DNA of 59,438 bases, taken from contig JAFGDS010000141.1 in NCBI GenBank assembly GCA_016931995.1, positions 1 through 59,438 on the forward strand, written 5' to 3'. Shown here one piece after another: positions 41,674 to 51,039 of this stretch. Under the pieces are notes generated by a model, which saw only the letters and a list, made by a program, of their open reading frames with translations, made no database searches and was not told where the DNA came from. This stretch comes from Pirellulales bacterium. GTDB taxonomy: Bacteria > Planctomycetota > Planctomycetia > Pirellulales > Thermoguttaceae. The translations under genes and the position numbers were made by a program. Within the stretch, counting starts at the first letter, position 1, and each line of letters begins with the position of its first letter.

Positions 41674-43272
41674 ATGCACGCGGCCCTGATTGCCCTGGCG
41701 TTCGCGGTGGTTTCCGCGGACAAACCGGCCGACACGCCCGCCTCCAAACCCGCGGCCATCGTGGTTTGTCCCGACGCGCTCCGCCCGGCGCTCGCGCCGT
41801 GGTTGGCGCATCGCCAGCGCCAGGGCTACACGTTGCGGCTCGTCTCCGCCGAAGGCACGGCCGAACAAGTCCGCCAGCGGATCCGCCAGGAAGCATCGCG
41901 GGGCGATGCGCGGTTTGTCGTCCTGGTCGGCGACGTGGCCGCGGACGGACAAAGCGGCGCCGCCGGCGTGCCCACGTTCCTGCCCGAGGCAAAGATCAAC
42001 GTCCGCTTCGGTGGGCAAAAGGACATCGCCGCGGACAATCCCTTCGCCGATCTCGACGACGATCAGGTGCCCGATCTGGCCGTCGGCCGCCTCTCGGCCG
42101 ATACGCCGGAGGAGCTCTCCCGCGTGGTGGCCAAGACGCTCGCCTACGAGCGATCGGGCGGGTTCGGCCCCTGGCGGCGGCGGCTGAATTTTGTGATCGG
42201 CCTGGGCCGCTTCGGCCCGATCCTCGACGCGGCCCTCGACGGCGCCACGCGCCACCTTTTGACCACCGCCATCCCCGACGGCTACGACGTCTCCGTCACG
42301 TTGGCCAACTGGCAGAGCCCCTACTGCCCCAACCCGCGGCAGTTCCGCCAAACAACCCTCGACCGGCTCAACGAGGGCGCGGCGTTCTGGGTGTACGTGG
42401 GCCACGGGAGCGTGTTGCGTCTGGACCGGCTCAACATGCCCGGACTGCGGGACCCGATCTTCGCCGTGGCCGACGTGGACCGGCTCGCCGCGCGGCGGCT
42501 ACCGATCGCGCTGTTCCTCGCGTGCAACACGGGCGCGTTCGACCGGCCCGACGACTGCCTGGCCGAACGGATGCTCCGCCAACCTGGCGGGCCGGTGGCC
42601 GTGGTGGCCGGTTCGCGGGTGACGATGCCCTACGCCATGGCCGTGCTGGGCCTCGAAATGATGGATCAGTACTTCCGCCGCGAGCCCGAAACCCTGGGCG
42701 AATTGCTCCTGGCCGCGAAGAAGGAGCTTGCCCGCGCGGATTCGACCCATCCCACGCGCCGTATGTTCGACTCGATCGCCAGTTTGTTGAGCCCCAACGC
42801 GGCCCGATTGAACGAGGAGCGTCGCGAGCATCTGTTGCTGTTCAACCTGATTGGCGACCCAATGCTCCGCCTGGCGCGTCCTGCGGCGGTTCGGATCGAA
42901 GCGCCCGCGTCGATCGAGCCGGGCGGGGAACTGACGGTTTCGATCGACAGCCCGGTGGCGGGCCGCGCGACCGTCGAGTTGGCCCGACCCCGGGGAGAGC
43001 TGGGCTTCGCGCCGCCCGTGCGGAGCGAATTCCCCGCCTCGGACGACGCTCTGGCCGCGTACGAGGATGTGTATCGCCGCGCGAACGACGGCCGGTACGC
43101 GGCGGTCCAGCGGGATATTTCCACCGGCAAGTCCCAGATCAACCTGCCCATCCCGTCCGACGCGCGGGGCAAATGCCACATCCGCGTCCACGTCGAAGGC
43201 CCCCGCGGCTTCGCCCTGGGATCCGCGCCGATCGCGGTTGGCGGCAAGCCCGGGACGGACGAGAGACTGTAG
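41674..43272 (+). CDS. Secreted C25 (gingipain-like) cysteine peptidase
   Basis: 532 aa with an N-terminal signal-like segment (ALIALAFAVVSA). The caspase-like C25 fold is marked by VVLVGDVAADG, the PDLAVGRLSADTPEEL repeat-like motif, the catalytic His in YVGHGS (His244) and the catalytic Cys in FLACNTGAF (Cys284). LLLFNLIGDPMLRL closes the domain. The remaining 140 residues (VRIEAPASIEPGGELTVSID) look like an Ig-type beta domain, as in gingipains. No Por secretion tail is seen. ATG 41674 has GGAG/GAAGG upstream. Converges on the next gene through a repeat cluster. Confidence 0.87.
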   Translation: MHAALIALAFAVVSADKPADTPASKPAAIVVCPDALRPALAPWLAHRQRQGYTLRLVSAEGTAEQVRQRIRQEASRGDARFVVLVGDVAADGQSGAAGVPTFLPEAKINVRFGGQKDIAADNPFADLDDDQVPDLAVGRLSADTPEELSRVVAKTLAYERSGGFGPWRRRLNFVIGLGRFGPILDAALDGATRHLLTTAIPDGYDVSVTLANWQSPYCPNPRQFRQTTLDRLNEGAAFWVYVGHGSVLRLDRLNMPGLRDPIFAVADVDRLAARRLPIALFLACNTGAFDRPDDCLAERMLRQPGGPVAVVAGSRVTMPYAMAVLGLEMMDQYFRREPETLGELLLAAKKELARADSTHPTRRMFDSIASLLSPNAARLNEERREHLLLFNLIGDPMLRLARPAAVRIEAPASIEPGGELTVSIDSPVAGRATVELARPRGELGFAPPVRSEFPASDDALAAYEDVYRRANDGRYAAVQRDISTGKSQINLPIPSDARGKCHIRVHVEGPRGFALGSAPIAVGGKPGTDERL

Positions 43273-43278
43273 CCCGCC

Positions 43279-43440
43279 GTGTGCCACTGGCTCTGCCTTT
43301 CCGCCGTGTGCCACTGGCTTTGCCTTTCCGCCGTGTGCCACTGGCTTTGCCAGTGCGAATCTTCGCGAGCGTTCATTGCAGACACTGGCAAAGCCAGTGG
43401 CACACGCGCGGCTCGGCGGGAGCCTCGCCCTCCCAATTCC
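43279..43440. repeat. 27-bp tandem repeat plus inverted copy
   Basis: Three direct units beginning GTGTGCCACTGGCT start at 43279, 43306 and 43333. The third continues into GCCAGTGCGAA and is matched by the inverse ACTGGCAAAGCCAGTGGCAC near 43384-43407. A CGGCGGGAGCCTCGCCCTCC element follows. This is a local expansion of the same family as 3281-3366. Confidence 0.88.
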
Positions 43441-43448
43441 CGACCATC

Positions 43449-45101
43449 TTACGGCCGGGCGTCCGGCGGCGCGAGCCCGGTGATCGGCAGGGTCTCCAGG
43501 CGGTTGTTCTCGTCCAGGTGGATCACCCGCACGCGGTGGCGGTTCGTGTCGGCCACGTAGAGCTTGTCCGACAGAGCCGAGAGTCCGCTCGGCTCGTCCA
43601 GCGGGTCGGTCGCGGCCTCGCCCGTCAACACAAGCGTCCGCACCGCGCCGGTCGCGAGGTCAACCTCCTTGATCTTGTTGTTATACGTATCGGCGACGAA
43701 GAGCCGGCCGCCGGCCAGGGCGATCCCCAGCGGGTGTTGCAGCCGGGCCTGGCCCGGGGCGCCGTCCACGTCGCCGAAGGTGAACAGCCTCGCCTCGGGC
43801 AGTCCCGCCGTGCCCACCAGCGTGCGGACCGGCCCGTTGGGCGCGAGCGAGACTGCCCGGATCGAGCTGCCCTCGCTATCGGCCACGTAGAGCCACGCGC
43901 CGTCCGTGGCCAATCCGCTGGGCTGCGCGAACGACGCCGCGCCCAGTTCAAAGGGTCGGGACGGCAGCCGCCGCCCATCGACGATGTCCTCGACCCCGTT
44001 TCCGGCAAACGGCCCGATCTTCGACCCGTCCAGCGCCATCCGCCAAATCTGGTGCGTCCCCGCCATGGCGATGAAGAGGTGTTCGTCGTGAACCGCCAGG
44101 GCCCAAGGGCTGGCCAGGGCGATCTGCCGGGGCCGCGAACTGGGCACGAGCGGCGCCGGCGCGCGGAGCTGCGCGCCCTTGCCCGCCACGGTCGTGACCC
44201 TGCGCGCGTCGAGGTCCACCCGGCGGATGAGGTGGTTTTCCGTGTCGGCCACGAAGAGTTGCGCGCCAACGAGGGCCATGCCCTGCGGGCTGTCAAACTG
44301 GGCCTTGGCGAACTCGCCGTCGGCACGGCCCGGCTGGCCGTCGCCGATCGCGTCCACGAGCCGGCCGTCCAGCCCGGCGATGACGATGCGATGATGCCCC
44401 GTATCGGCCACGAAGAGCCGTCGGCCCTCGGCGTCGGCCAGCACCTTGCCGGGGAATCGCAGGGGGCTATCGTGCGCGTCGCCGGCCAGACCCAACGCCC
44501 GCGGCTTTTCGTCCAGGAGCCGCTGGCCGCGGTAGTATGGAATCGCGCGGCGCAATACGGCGCTCACCTCCTCGAACGTCGCCTCGCCGCTCTTGCCCCA
44601 GATGGCCATGCCCTCCGGGTCGATCAAAAGCAGCGTGGGCCACGCGCGGACGCCGAATCGATTCCAGACCTCGTGCTTCGCGTCGTTCAGCACGGGGTGC
44701 TCGATCCGGTGGCGGCGGATTGCCTCGCGGATATTGGCGGCGTCGCGCTCGGCCTCGAATTTGCCCGTGTGAACGCCGATCACCACCAGCGTGTCCGGAT
44801 ACGCCCGTTCGAGCTTCTTGAGCTCCGGTAGGACGTGCATGCAGTTGATGCAGCAGTAGGTCCAGAAATCCATGAGGACGAACTTGCCGCGAAAATCCTC
44901 CAGGCGGAGACTTTTCGGCGTGCTCCCCGACGGGTCCTCGGGGCCGTTGACCCACTCGATCCCGTCGGGCAGCGGCGGCACGCTTTGTCGATTCGGAAAC
45001 GGATGGGCGCTCATCGCCGGTTGCCGCAATAAAAAGAACCCGGCCGCGATCGCGCCCGCCACGACCGCGCCGCGCATCGCCGTGCCGCGAAGCCGGGACA
45101 T
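43449..45101 (-). CDS. NHLRC2-like thioredoxin/NHL-repeat protein
   Basis: 550 aa. A signal or membrane anchor (VVAGAIAAGFFLL) precedes a thioredoxin-like domain (about 45-190) with the motif DFWTYCCINCMHVLPEL (CxxC at Cys84/Cys87). Next come at least five NHL blades (RRLFVADTGHHRIVIAGLDG, QLFVADTENHLIRRVDLDA, WLYVADSEGSSIRAVSLAP, RLFVADTYNNKIKEVDLATG, KLYVADTNRHRVRVIHLDE). This order and the CCINC motif match the family of animal NHLRC2 and its bacterial homologues. The protein probably acts outside the cytoplasm in redox or scaffold roles; that is inference. ATG 45101 follows GGGGAGGAT. Confidence 0.92.
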   Translation of the reverse strand: MSRLRGTAMRGAVVAGAIAAGFFLLRQPAMSAHPFPNRQSVPPLPDGIEWVNGPEDPSGSTPKSLRLEDFRGKFVLMDFWTYCCINCMHVLPELKKLERAYPDTLVVIGVHTGKFEAERDAANIREAIRRHRIEHPVLNDAKHEVWNRFGVRAWPTLLLIDPEGMAIWGKSGEATFEEVSAVLRRAIPYYRGQRLLDEKPRALGLAGDAHDSPLRFPGKVLADAEGRRLFVADTGHHRIVIAGLDGRLVDAIGDGQPGRADGEFAKAQFDSPQGMALVGAQLFVADTENHLIRRVDLDARRVTTVAGKGAQLRAPAPLVPSSRPRQIALASPWALAVHDEHLFIAMAGTHQIWRMALDGSKIGPFAGNGVEDIVDGRRLPSRPFELGAASFAQPSGLATDGAWLYVADSEGSSIRAVSLAPNGPVRTLVGTAGLPEARLFTFGDVDGAPGQARLQHPLGIALAGGRLFVADTYNNKIKEVDLATGAVRTLVLTGEAATDPLDEPSGLSALSDKLYVADTNRHRVRVIHLDENNRLETLPITGLAPPDARP

Positions 45102-45479
45102 GCCAACATCCTCCCCATCGGTTTCTCTCGCCGCCAAGGCGCCCCATGGGATTCTACGCGCCGGCGTTCCGTGTTGCGAAGCCGCAAGCGGCTCATCGGC
45201 TGCGCGGCAACAACCTGTTGGAAGACGCACCACCAAGCATTCATCCGCGTGAATCCGCGTCCATCCGCGGTTCCTTCCTTCCGTGATGCCAGGGACAGTT
45301 GGTGGAACGCCGCGCGGCCGTTGCAACAAGCCGATTCACCACCCCAAACCACTCGGAACCCACCACCGCGAGGGGGTTTTGCTCTCTTTTGCCTTGCCGA
45401 GTGGGGGCTCGCGTGGATAAGTTAGAAGAGGGGTGGTTCCTCGCCGTGTTGCGGCCCGGGGGGTCGAAGGGGTACGGTC
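45102..45479. other. Divergent region between NHLRC2-like and FHA regulator genes
   Basis: No gene. It has ATCCGCGTGAATCCGCGTCC repeats at 45233-45284, an AAGCCGCAAGCGGCTCATC palindrome at about 45179-45198, and a CCACTCGGCAAG-type inverted pair around TTTTGC near 45353-45410. Promoters for both genes should be here. Confidence 0.5.
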
Positions 45480-47546
45480 TTGTCCAAGCTCGCCTATCTG
45501 GTCATCCGCGACGGCCTGAAATGGACGGACGTGTTTCGGCTGGTCCCCGGCCAGTCCGTCACGATCGGCCGCGCCGCCACCAACCAGATCGTCGTCAAGG
45601 ACGACCGCTGCAGCCGCAACCACGCCGAGATCTTCAGCTCGGAAGGCCAATGGACACTCCGCGACCTGGACAGCCGCAACGGCACCATGGTCGGCGACCA
45701 GCGCGTCACCGGCGACTGGGTCCTCCGGCCCGCCGACGTGATCCGCGTCGGCCGGTCCCAGTTGGTGTTCGTTCACCATCTGACCGAGGCCTTCAACGAT
45801 CCACCCACCGCCGTCGTCGCGCCGGAGCTCGACGCGACCCATTCCGACAACGTCCTCGACGACGACTCCAACGTGCTCGAACCCTTCGAGCCAACCACGA
45901 TCACGCATCGCCGCGGGCAAACCCGGTTCCTCGAGCCAAGCCAGCCGTCCGAGGAAAACCAAGAGCGCCGCGAAGACAATAAGGAGGAAGTCGACGATAC
46001 CGGCATCTCGAAGCAGGGCCAGGCCGCCGCGCGGCTCTGCAGGATCGCCTTCGAGCTGGCCAAGGCGCCCGACTTGCCGAAGATGGCCGACTTGGCCCTG
46101 GCCGGGCTCTTCGAGAGCACGCACACCGACACCGGCGCGTTGCTCCTTTTGCCGCGCGATTCCTCGAAGGAACCCGACGGCGCGGACCTCGAAATCGTCG
46201 CCCAGCGGACCCTCGCCGAACAGCGGTACCACCGCCTGTCGAATTTTCTCGCCACGACGATCATGCGCGAGGGCGAGGCCGTCCTGGCGCGAAACGTCAT
46301 GGGCGACAGCACGCTGGGTAGCCGCGACAGCAAGGGCGAGATCCTCGCCACGAGCGTCATCTGCGCCCCCGTGCGCCACGCCAACCGCACGCTCGGCCTG
46401 ATCCACCTCTACTCGACCGACTCGCGCCGCGTGCCCGACCCGGACGACCTCGAATTCACCCTCGCCGTGGCCGACACCGTGGCCGTGGCCCTGGTCAACC
46501 TGAACCGGCGGCAGGAGCTGACCGAAAACCTCAGCCAGATGCAGGACGAAAACACCCAGCTCCGCGAGCGGCTGGGAGTGACCAGCGAAATCATCGGCTC
46601 CAGCCAGGTCATCCGCCAGGTCACCGAGCAGATCGCCCGCGCGGCCGCCAGCAACGCCACGGTTCTCATCCGCGGCGAAAGCGGCGTCGGCAAGGAGCTG
46701 GTCGCCCGCGCGATCCACTACTCCAGCGCGCGGAGCAAAAACACGTTCGTCTGCCTCAATTGCGCCGCGCTATCGGAGGACCTGCTGGCCAGCGAGCTAT
46801 TCGGCCACGAGCGCGGCGCGTTCACCGGCGCGACGGAGCGCAAGATCGGCAAGTTCGAGGCCGCCGATCGCGGCACGCTCATGCTCGACGAAATCGGCGA
46901 GATGAGCCCCGGCATCCAGGCGAAGTTTCTCCGCGTGCTCGAGGGCCATCCGTTCGAGCGCGTCGGCGGAAACAAGCCCGTCAAGGTGGACGTCCGCGTG
47001 ATCGCCGCCACCAACCGCGACCTCGAACAGGACGCCGCCGACGGACGCTTCCGCCGCGACCTGTATTTCCGCTTGCATGTGCTGGAAATCGTCGTTCCCG
47101 GCCTGCGCAAGCGCCTCGACGACATCCCCGAGCTGGCCTACTACTTCCTCCGGAAGTACGTCGACGAAACCGGCCGCAAGATCGAGGGATTCTCCGACGC
47201 CGCCTTGCAGCAGTTGATCACCTACCGCTGGCCCGGCAACGTCCGCGAGTTGAAGAACGTCATCGAGCGGGCGGTCGTCCTCTGCCGCGGGCGGCTGATC
47301 GACCAGGGCGACTTGTTGCTGTCGAAACTGCCCACCGCGGGCCCCACCGGCCAGCTTGGTCCCGCCGATCGCTTCAACCCCTGCTCGCTGGCCGATCTGG
47401 AGCGCGACCACATCCTCGCCACGCTCCAACACACCGCCTGGAACAAGAGCCGCGCGGCCACCCACCTCGGCATCGAACGCTCCACCCTCGACCGCAAGAT
47501 CCGCCGCTACCGCCTCACCGAGGAATCGCCGTCGTCTGGCAATTGA
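45480..47546 (+). CDS. Sigma-54 activator with FHA and GAF sensor domains
   Basis: 688-aa transcriptional activator. FHA domain at about 5-100 ([39 protein letters not shown]), a GAF domain at about 185-345, AAA+ domain at about 375-610, and a Fis-type HTH at about 640-685 ([20 protein letters not shown]). The AAA+ part is fully canonical: Walker A GESGVGKE from residue 399, GAFTGA from residue 446, Walker [14 protein letters not shown] suggests it reads a phosphothreonine signal from a Ser/Thr kinase. The first codon is TTG 45480. A good candidate regulator of the next two reading frames, 115 nt downstream. Confidence 0.93.
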   Translation: MSKLAYLVIRDGLKWTDVFRLVPGQSVTIGRAATNQIVVKDDRCSRNHAEIFSSEGQWTLRDLDSRNGTMVGDQRVTGDWVLRPADVIRVGRSQLVFVHHLTEAFNDPPTAVVAPELDATHSDNVLDDDSNVLEPFEPTTITHRRGQTRFLEPSQPSEENQERREDNKEEVDDTGISKQGQAAARLCRIAFELAKAPDLPKMADLALAGLFESTHTDTGALLLLPRDSSKEPDGADLEIVAQRTLAEQRYHRLSNFLATTIMREGEAVLARNVMGDSTLGSRDSKGEILATSVICAPVRHANRTLGLIHLYSTDSRRVPDPDDLEFTLAVADTVAVALVNLNRRQELTENLSQMQDENTQLRERLGVTSEIIGSSQVIRQVTEQIARAAASNATVLIRGESGVGKELVARAIHYSSARSKNTFVCLNCAALSEDLLASELFGHERGAFTGATERKIGKFEAADRGTLMLDEIGEMSPGIQAKFLRVLEGHPFERVGGNKPVKVDVRVIAATNRDLEQDAADGRFRRDLYFRLHVLEIVVPGLRKRLDDIPELAYYFLRKYVDETGRKIEGFSDAALQQLITYRWPGNVRELKNVIERAVVLCRGRLIDQGDLLLSKLPTAGPTGQLGPADRFNPCSLADLERDHILATLQHTAWNKSRAATHLGIERSTLDRKIRRYRLTEESPSSGN

Positions 47547-47661
47547 CCCGCGCGGAGATTGGCAATCGCGACGGGACGGTGTACACTGACGGGCAGTCCG
47601 CCGCGGCAGACACCGTCTCGCCGGCGCTGACACCGGCCAGAGGCCCTCGGAGGACGCGACC

Positions 47662-48186
47662 ATGAGGTACATGGCCCTCGCGTTGGCCTTGGTTTGGTGT
47701 TGGATGCCCAGCGCGGCCTTTGCGGCTGAGGAGGCAACTCCCCCTCCTCTTCAAAAGCAACTCTGCGATCTGCGTATCCAGGGCGAAGCGATCGACCTGC
47801 TCGTGCTCGTCGAGAAGAACAACCTCGCCGGCGTCCAGTTCGCGCGACCGGGCAAGATTCTGCGGCTGCCACCGGGGCGATACCGCGTCCAGACCGTGGA
47901 CGTGGCCGGCGGCTTCCGGTTTGACGACCGCGGTCGATGGAATGAAGGCTGGTTTGATCTGACCCCCGACCAGCCCGGCGAAATCGCGGTCGGCGCGCCG
48001 CTGTCCTCCCGCGTGAGCGTGACGCGGCACGGCACGTTCCTTCAGTTGGACTACGCCCTGGTCGACGCCGAGGGCCGACCCTACGACCGGTTCGCGAACA
48101 ACTCGCCGTGGCGCCGGGCCGCGCCGATGTTCTCCATCCACAAGGATGGGAAGGAGATCGGATCCGGTTCGTTCGAGTACGGCTGA
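47662..48186 (+). CDS. Exported domain of a UGA-interrupted membrane protein, N-terminal part
   Basis: 174 aa ending at TGA 48184-48186. Signal peptide (MALALALVWCWMPSAAFA), then a domain of unknown function rich in beta-strands (LRLPPGRYRVQTVDVAGGF, MFSIHKDGKEIGSGSFEYG). Translation continues in the same frame after the TGA with GGTCAYSWRVPP and on through four or more helices to 49074 without another stop, so this is very likely only the N-terminal part of a 470-residue protein. The upstream frame boundary is clear and ATG 47662 follows GGACGCGACC. Whether the TGA is read through, recoded or is a mutation cannot be told here. Confidence 0.75.
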   Translation: MRYMALALALVWCWMPSAAFAAEEATPPPLQKQLCDLRIQGEAIDLLVLVEKNNLAGVQFARPGKILRLPPGRYRVQTVDVAGGFRFDDRGRWNEGWFDLTPDQPGEIAVGAPLSSRVSVTRHGTFLQLDYALVDAEGRPYDRFANNSPWRRAAPMFSIHKDGKEIGSGSFEYG

Positions 48187-48217
48187 GGCGGCACCTGCGC
48201 GTACTCGTGGCGAGTAC
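48184..48217 (+). promoter_or_regulatory. In-frame UGA followed by SECIS-like hairpin
   Basis: TGA at 48184-48186 is followed 14 nt later by GTACTCG-TGG-CGAGTAC (48201-48217), a perfect 7-bp stem with a 3-nt loop; outer GGCG (48187-48190) can pair with CGCC (48218-48221). The loop is 21 nt from the UGA and has a G in its first two positions, within the published bacterial SECIS limits. The residue context would be FEYG-U-GGTC. Confidence 0.4.
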
Positions 48218-49074
48218 CGCCCACCGCCGGCGCCGGCACGCTTTCTATCGTCGCCCGAGAGGACCTCGGCGAACTGGGGCCCGCCGAAAGCCCGCCGGCG
48301 GAGTTCACGTGGCGGTGGTACTACAACCTGCCGAGTCTCCCGCTTTGGATCGTACTGGGGTTGCTGCTCGTTGTGCCCCGGGCCAACCGCAACCGCCAGG
48401 CGTGGCTGATCCTGATCTTGCCGCTGCCGCTTGCGGCGTTCTGGCAAGTCCTTTGGCTGGTCCTCGGACCATCGTACGCGCTCGAGTCGATGGCTCTCTG
48501 GACGACTTCTCTCGCGATTGCCTGGGCGAGCGTTTGGCTCGTGACGCCGTGGCTCGGTGGGACCGGCCGGGCCCGCGCGTGCATTGGAGCCCTGGGTGTG
48601 ATGGCGGCGGCATTGGCGTTGGCTTATGTCGGGTACTTCGGCCTGTGGGTGTCGGCCCAAACGTCGCTGCGAACGGCGGCCCTTGGGGTCTCACTGGCCG
48701 TTCCTCTCGTTGTCGCCACGGCGCTTGCCGCGCGACAACGTCCCGCCGGCCGGGCGCGGCCGTCCTTTGGCTGGTTGGCGCTGGGGTTAGTCGTGTTCGT
48801 CGAAGTGTGCGTGCTCGTCGTCATGACGCCGGCGAACTTTGGTCCAAGAGCGTTCTTCTCGGGGAGGTTCCTCGAACAGTTTGTTCTTCAAAGCCAACCA
48901 ATCGTGGCGGCCTTGGTGGTCTTCCTGTTCCTCTTCAACCTGCCGGTGATGCTGCTTTGCAGCTATAACTCCTGCTATCGCCAGCGGCTGGAGACCATGT
49001 TCCCGGCGGCCGGACGCCCGCCGGCGGAGCCAGAGGACCCAATGAGGCGGCAGGAAGGTCAGAACCGCTTCTAG
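48187..49074 (+). CDS. Membrane domain of the same UGA-interrupted protein, C-terminal part
   Basis: In frame with 47662-48186 and directly after its TGA. It begins GGTCAYSWRVPPTAGAGTLS, an extracytoplasmic continuation, then has a WRWYYNLPSLPLWIVLGLLL helix and further helices (AWLILILPLPLAAFWQVLWL, GVMAAALALAYVGYFGLWV, LALGLVVFVEVCVLVVM, IVAALVVFLFLFNLPVMLLC). No good Shine-Dalgarno supports separate initiation; a TTG at 48361 is the first formal start. The last codons lie in a terminator hairpin. The family is not recognised. Confidence 0.65.
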   Translation, partial: GGTCAYSWRVPPTAGAGTLSIVAREDLGELGPAESPPAEFTWRWYYNLPSLPLWIVLGLLLVVPRANRNRQAWLILILPLPLAAFWQVLWLVLGPSYALESMALWTTSLAIAWASVWLVTPWLGGTGRARACIGALGVMAAALALAYVGYFGLWVSAQTSLRTAALGVSLAVPLVVATALAARQRPAGRARPSFGWLALGLVVFVEVCVLVVMTPANFGPRAFFSGRFLEQFVLQSQPIVAALVVFLFLFNLPVMLLCSYNSCYRQRLETMFPAAGRPPAEPEDPMRRQEGQNRF

Positions 49075-49099
49075 AGAGAAGAGGTTCTGACCGTTCTTT
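49057..49099 (+). terminator. Rho-independent terminator overlapping the end of the membrane-protein frame
   Basis: GGTCAGAACC (49057-49066) pairs with GGTTCTGACC (49083-49092), and CTTCT with AGAAG inside, giving a 15-bp stem with one mismatch and AGAG loop. It is followed by GTTCTTTT. The stop codon lies in the loop region. Confidence 0.75.
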
Positions 49100-49425
49100 T
49101 AGAACAACTCTCGCGGATCGGTGGCACGCTCTCAAGCGTAGCGACGGGCGTGGTGGCCCCAAAGCCGACTTTCCCCCTGGCGTTCATCCGACTCATCTTG
49201 CCCTGCGCAGGGGCTCTGCCCCCGCACCCCCGGGATTTTGGGAGGCATGACTCCGGTGTCCAATGGTGCATGTCACGGGTGGGTTGCCAAATGAACGCGT
49301 CGTTGGTCCAGCGCTCGACGGGCGCACTGGCAGAGCCAGTAGCACACGGCTGGCCGTGCCATTTCCACACCCATTGGACACCGGAGCTATGCCTCAGAAA
49401 ATCCTGCGGCGAAGCCGCACTTGTT
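49100..49425. repeat. Gap with outward-facing CCATTGGACACCGG repeat pair
   Basis: No gene. Two copies of the hairpin-tailed element lie at 49210-49266 (minus) and 49371-49419 (plus), in the same inward-core arrangement as at 8967-9225. Between them is a GCACTGGCAGAGCCAGTAGC element. Confidence 0.85.
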
Positions 49426-50352
49426 TCACGGCTTGCCGGACTCCATCGCGTACTCCACCGAAAACGTCTCGGCCGGATCGTCGCCGCGGCGATCGAGCTT
49501 CGGCGAGTAGGCCTCGACGTGGATCGTGTTCTCGGCCGGGGCAAAACGCAGGATCCGAAGCCAGCCCTGGCCGCCGTTGGGTAGATTCTGGTAGTCGGTC
49601 ATCAACTCGATCACGGGCGTGCCCGCGTCCGTCTCGGCCACCGACCGATTCGCCCCCCAGTGATGCCCGCAGACCACCAGAAACACGTTGGCGTGCTTGC
49701 GGATGAGCTTGTCCCACATCCGCTGGCCGATTTCGTCACGGCCCTTGCGGAACAGGTAGCAGTGCGTGGCGACGATCGCGCGGTGGTCGGCGTGGCGCCG
49801 CAGCACGTCGTCGGCCCAGGCGTACGTCGCGTCCATCGGGTCCCACTCGAGGCTCAGCACGAGGAACTTCATCCCGGCCGCCTCGAACCGGCAGTAGTTG
49901 TTGTCGTTCGTGCCGTCCTCGTTGCCGCCGTACCAAGGGCAGCCCTCGAAGCGGCTCGGCGGAAAGTACTTGCCGTAGAGCGACGCCCGGCGCTCGGGCA
50001 CGCGTTTGTTCTCCTCCATGTCGTGGTTGCCCGGCAAGACGCTATAGGGGACCGCCCCGTCCAGAATCTTGTGCGCCGCGTCGGCCGCCTTCCACTGCGA
50101 CTCTTCCGTGGCCTTGTCCACGATGTCGCCCAGGTGGATCACGAACTTGATGTTCCGCGTCTCGGCCTGTTCCTTGATCCACTGCGCCTGCTGGCAATAG
50201 ATGTCGGGATGCTTCTCGCTGTAGTACTGCGTGTCGGGCAGCAGCACCACGCTGAAGTCTTTTGCCGCGTCCGCCGCCGCGCTGCCGACGGTTGGAAGGA
50301 ACCAAACCAAACCAAGGGCCGCGACGCGAAGGAATGATCGACGATGAAACAT
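49426..50352 (-). CDS. Exported calcineurin-like metallophosphoesterase
   Basis: 308 aa. The N-terminus HRRSFLRVAALGLVW looks like a twin-arginine (Tat) signal, with cleavage near SAAA. Metal ligands of the family: LLPDTQYYSEKHP, HLGDIVD, LPGNHDMEE, IVATHCYLF and CGHHWG. The intact set of Asp, Asn and His residues predicts a dinuclear metal phosphoesterase acting in the periplasm. Substrate unknown. ATG 50352. Converges with the membrane-protein gene. Confidence 0.9.
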   Translation of the reverse strand: MFHRRSFLRVAALGLVWFLPTVGSAAADAAKDFSVVLLPDTQYYSEKHPDIYCQQAQWIKEQAETRNIKFVIHLGDIVDKATEESQWKAADAAHKILDGAVPYSVLPGNHDMEENKRVPERRASLYGKYFPPSRFEGCPWYGGNEDGTNDNNYCRFEAAGMKFLVLSLEWDPMDATYAWADDVLRRHADHRAIVATHCYLFRKGRDEIGQRMWDKLIRKHANVFLVVCGHHWGANRSVAETDAGTPVIELMTDYQNLPNGGQGWLRILRFAPAENTIHVEAYSPKLDRRGDDPAETFSVEYAMESGKP

Positions 50353-50739
50353 GGGGATGCTCCAGGAGGGGAAAACGGGGTGGGTGGACTACGCTCGCGG
50401 TGATGCCGATGTCATCGGCAAATAACGGGTTCACCACCCAGACACGGAGGGCACGGAGATAACAACTTTCGGTAGTACCAAGTCCGCACCCGCTGGTCAT
50501 CCTGAGCGCAGCGAAGGATCTCCCTCGCCAACGAGATCCTTCGCTGCGCTCAGGATGACTTGTCGGGGCAAATCGGGAACTACCGACCTTCGGTTGATTA
50601 TAGGCGACCGGATCCGGGTCGGGCAAACACAACACGTGACGCTAAAGACCAGAGGGAGTCCTTCCTCCCAGGGCGTGATACCACCTATCCGTGCCAAGGC
50701 GTCTCCGTGCCTCCATGTCTCCGTGGTGATTTTCAAAGC
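50353..50739. repeat. Repeat-filled gap with compound palindrome
   Basis: No gene. A 118-bp compound palindrome spans 50469-50586: outer arms TCGGTAGT and ACTACCGA enclose an inverted CATCCTGAGCGCAGCGAAGG pair, as at 25956-26076. Short CACGGAGGCACGGAG-type direct repeats flank it, some in inverted sense (about 50440-50460 and 50703-50727). Confidence 0.82.
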
Positions 50740-51039
50740 CTACTCCCGCACGACCTCCTCGATCTTCGCCTTTAGCTCCTCGGGCGCGATCCCGCGGACG
50801 AGCACGCGCTTGTGCCGGCCGGTCTCGCCCGAGAGAAGCTCGATCCGTGACTTGCGCAGGCCCAGCGTCTTGCTCAAAACGGCGACGATCGCCTTGTTCG
50901 CCAGGCCCTTCTCGGGCGCTTGCGTGACGCACACGCACAGCGCGCCGTCGCGCGGCCCACGGAGTTCGTTGCGCCGCGCGCCGGGCTGGGCCCGCACCGA
51001 CAAGATCGTGCCTTGCGGATGCGACTCAAGATCGATCAT
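50740..51039 (-). CDS. DUF167/YggU-family protein
   Basis: 99-aa small protein of the conserved YggU family: LSVRAQPGARRNELRG at the N-terminus, VTQAPEKGLANKAIVAVLSK, and LLSGETGRHKRVLVRG. Function in bacteria is unknown. Its ATG overlaps the YggS stop by 4 nt, a frequent pairing. Confidence 0.93.
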   Translation of the reverse strand: MIDLESHPQGTILSVRAQPGARRNELRGPRDGALCVCVTQAPEKGLANKAIVAVLSKTLGLRKSRIELLSGETGRHKRVLVRGIAPEELKAKIEEVVRE

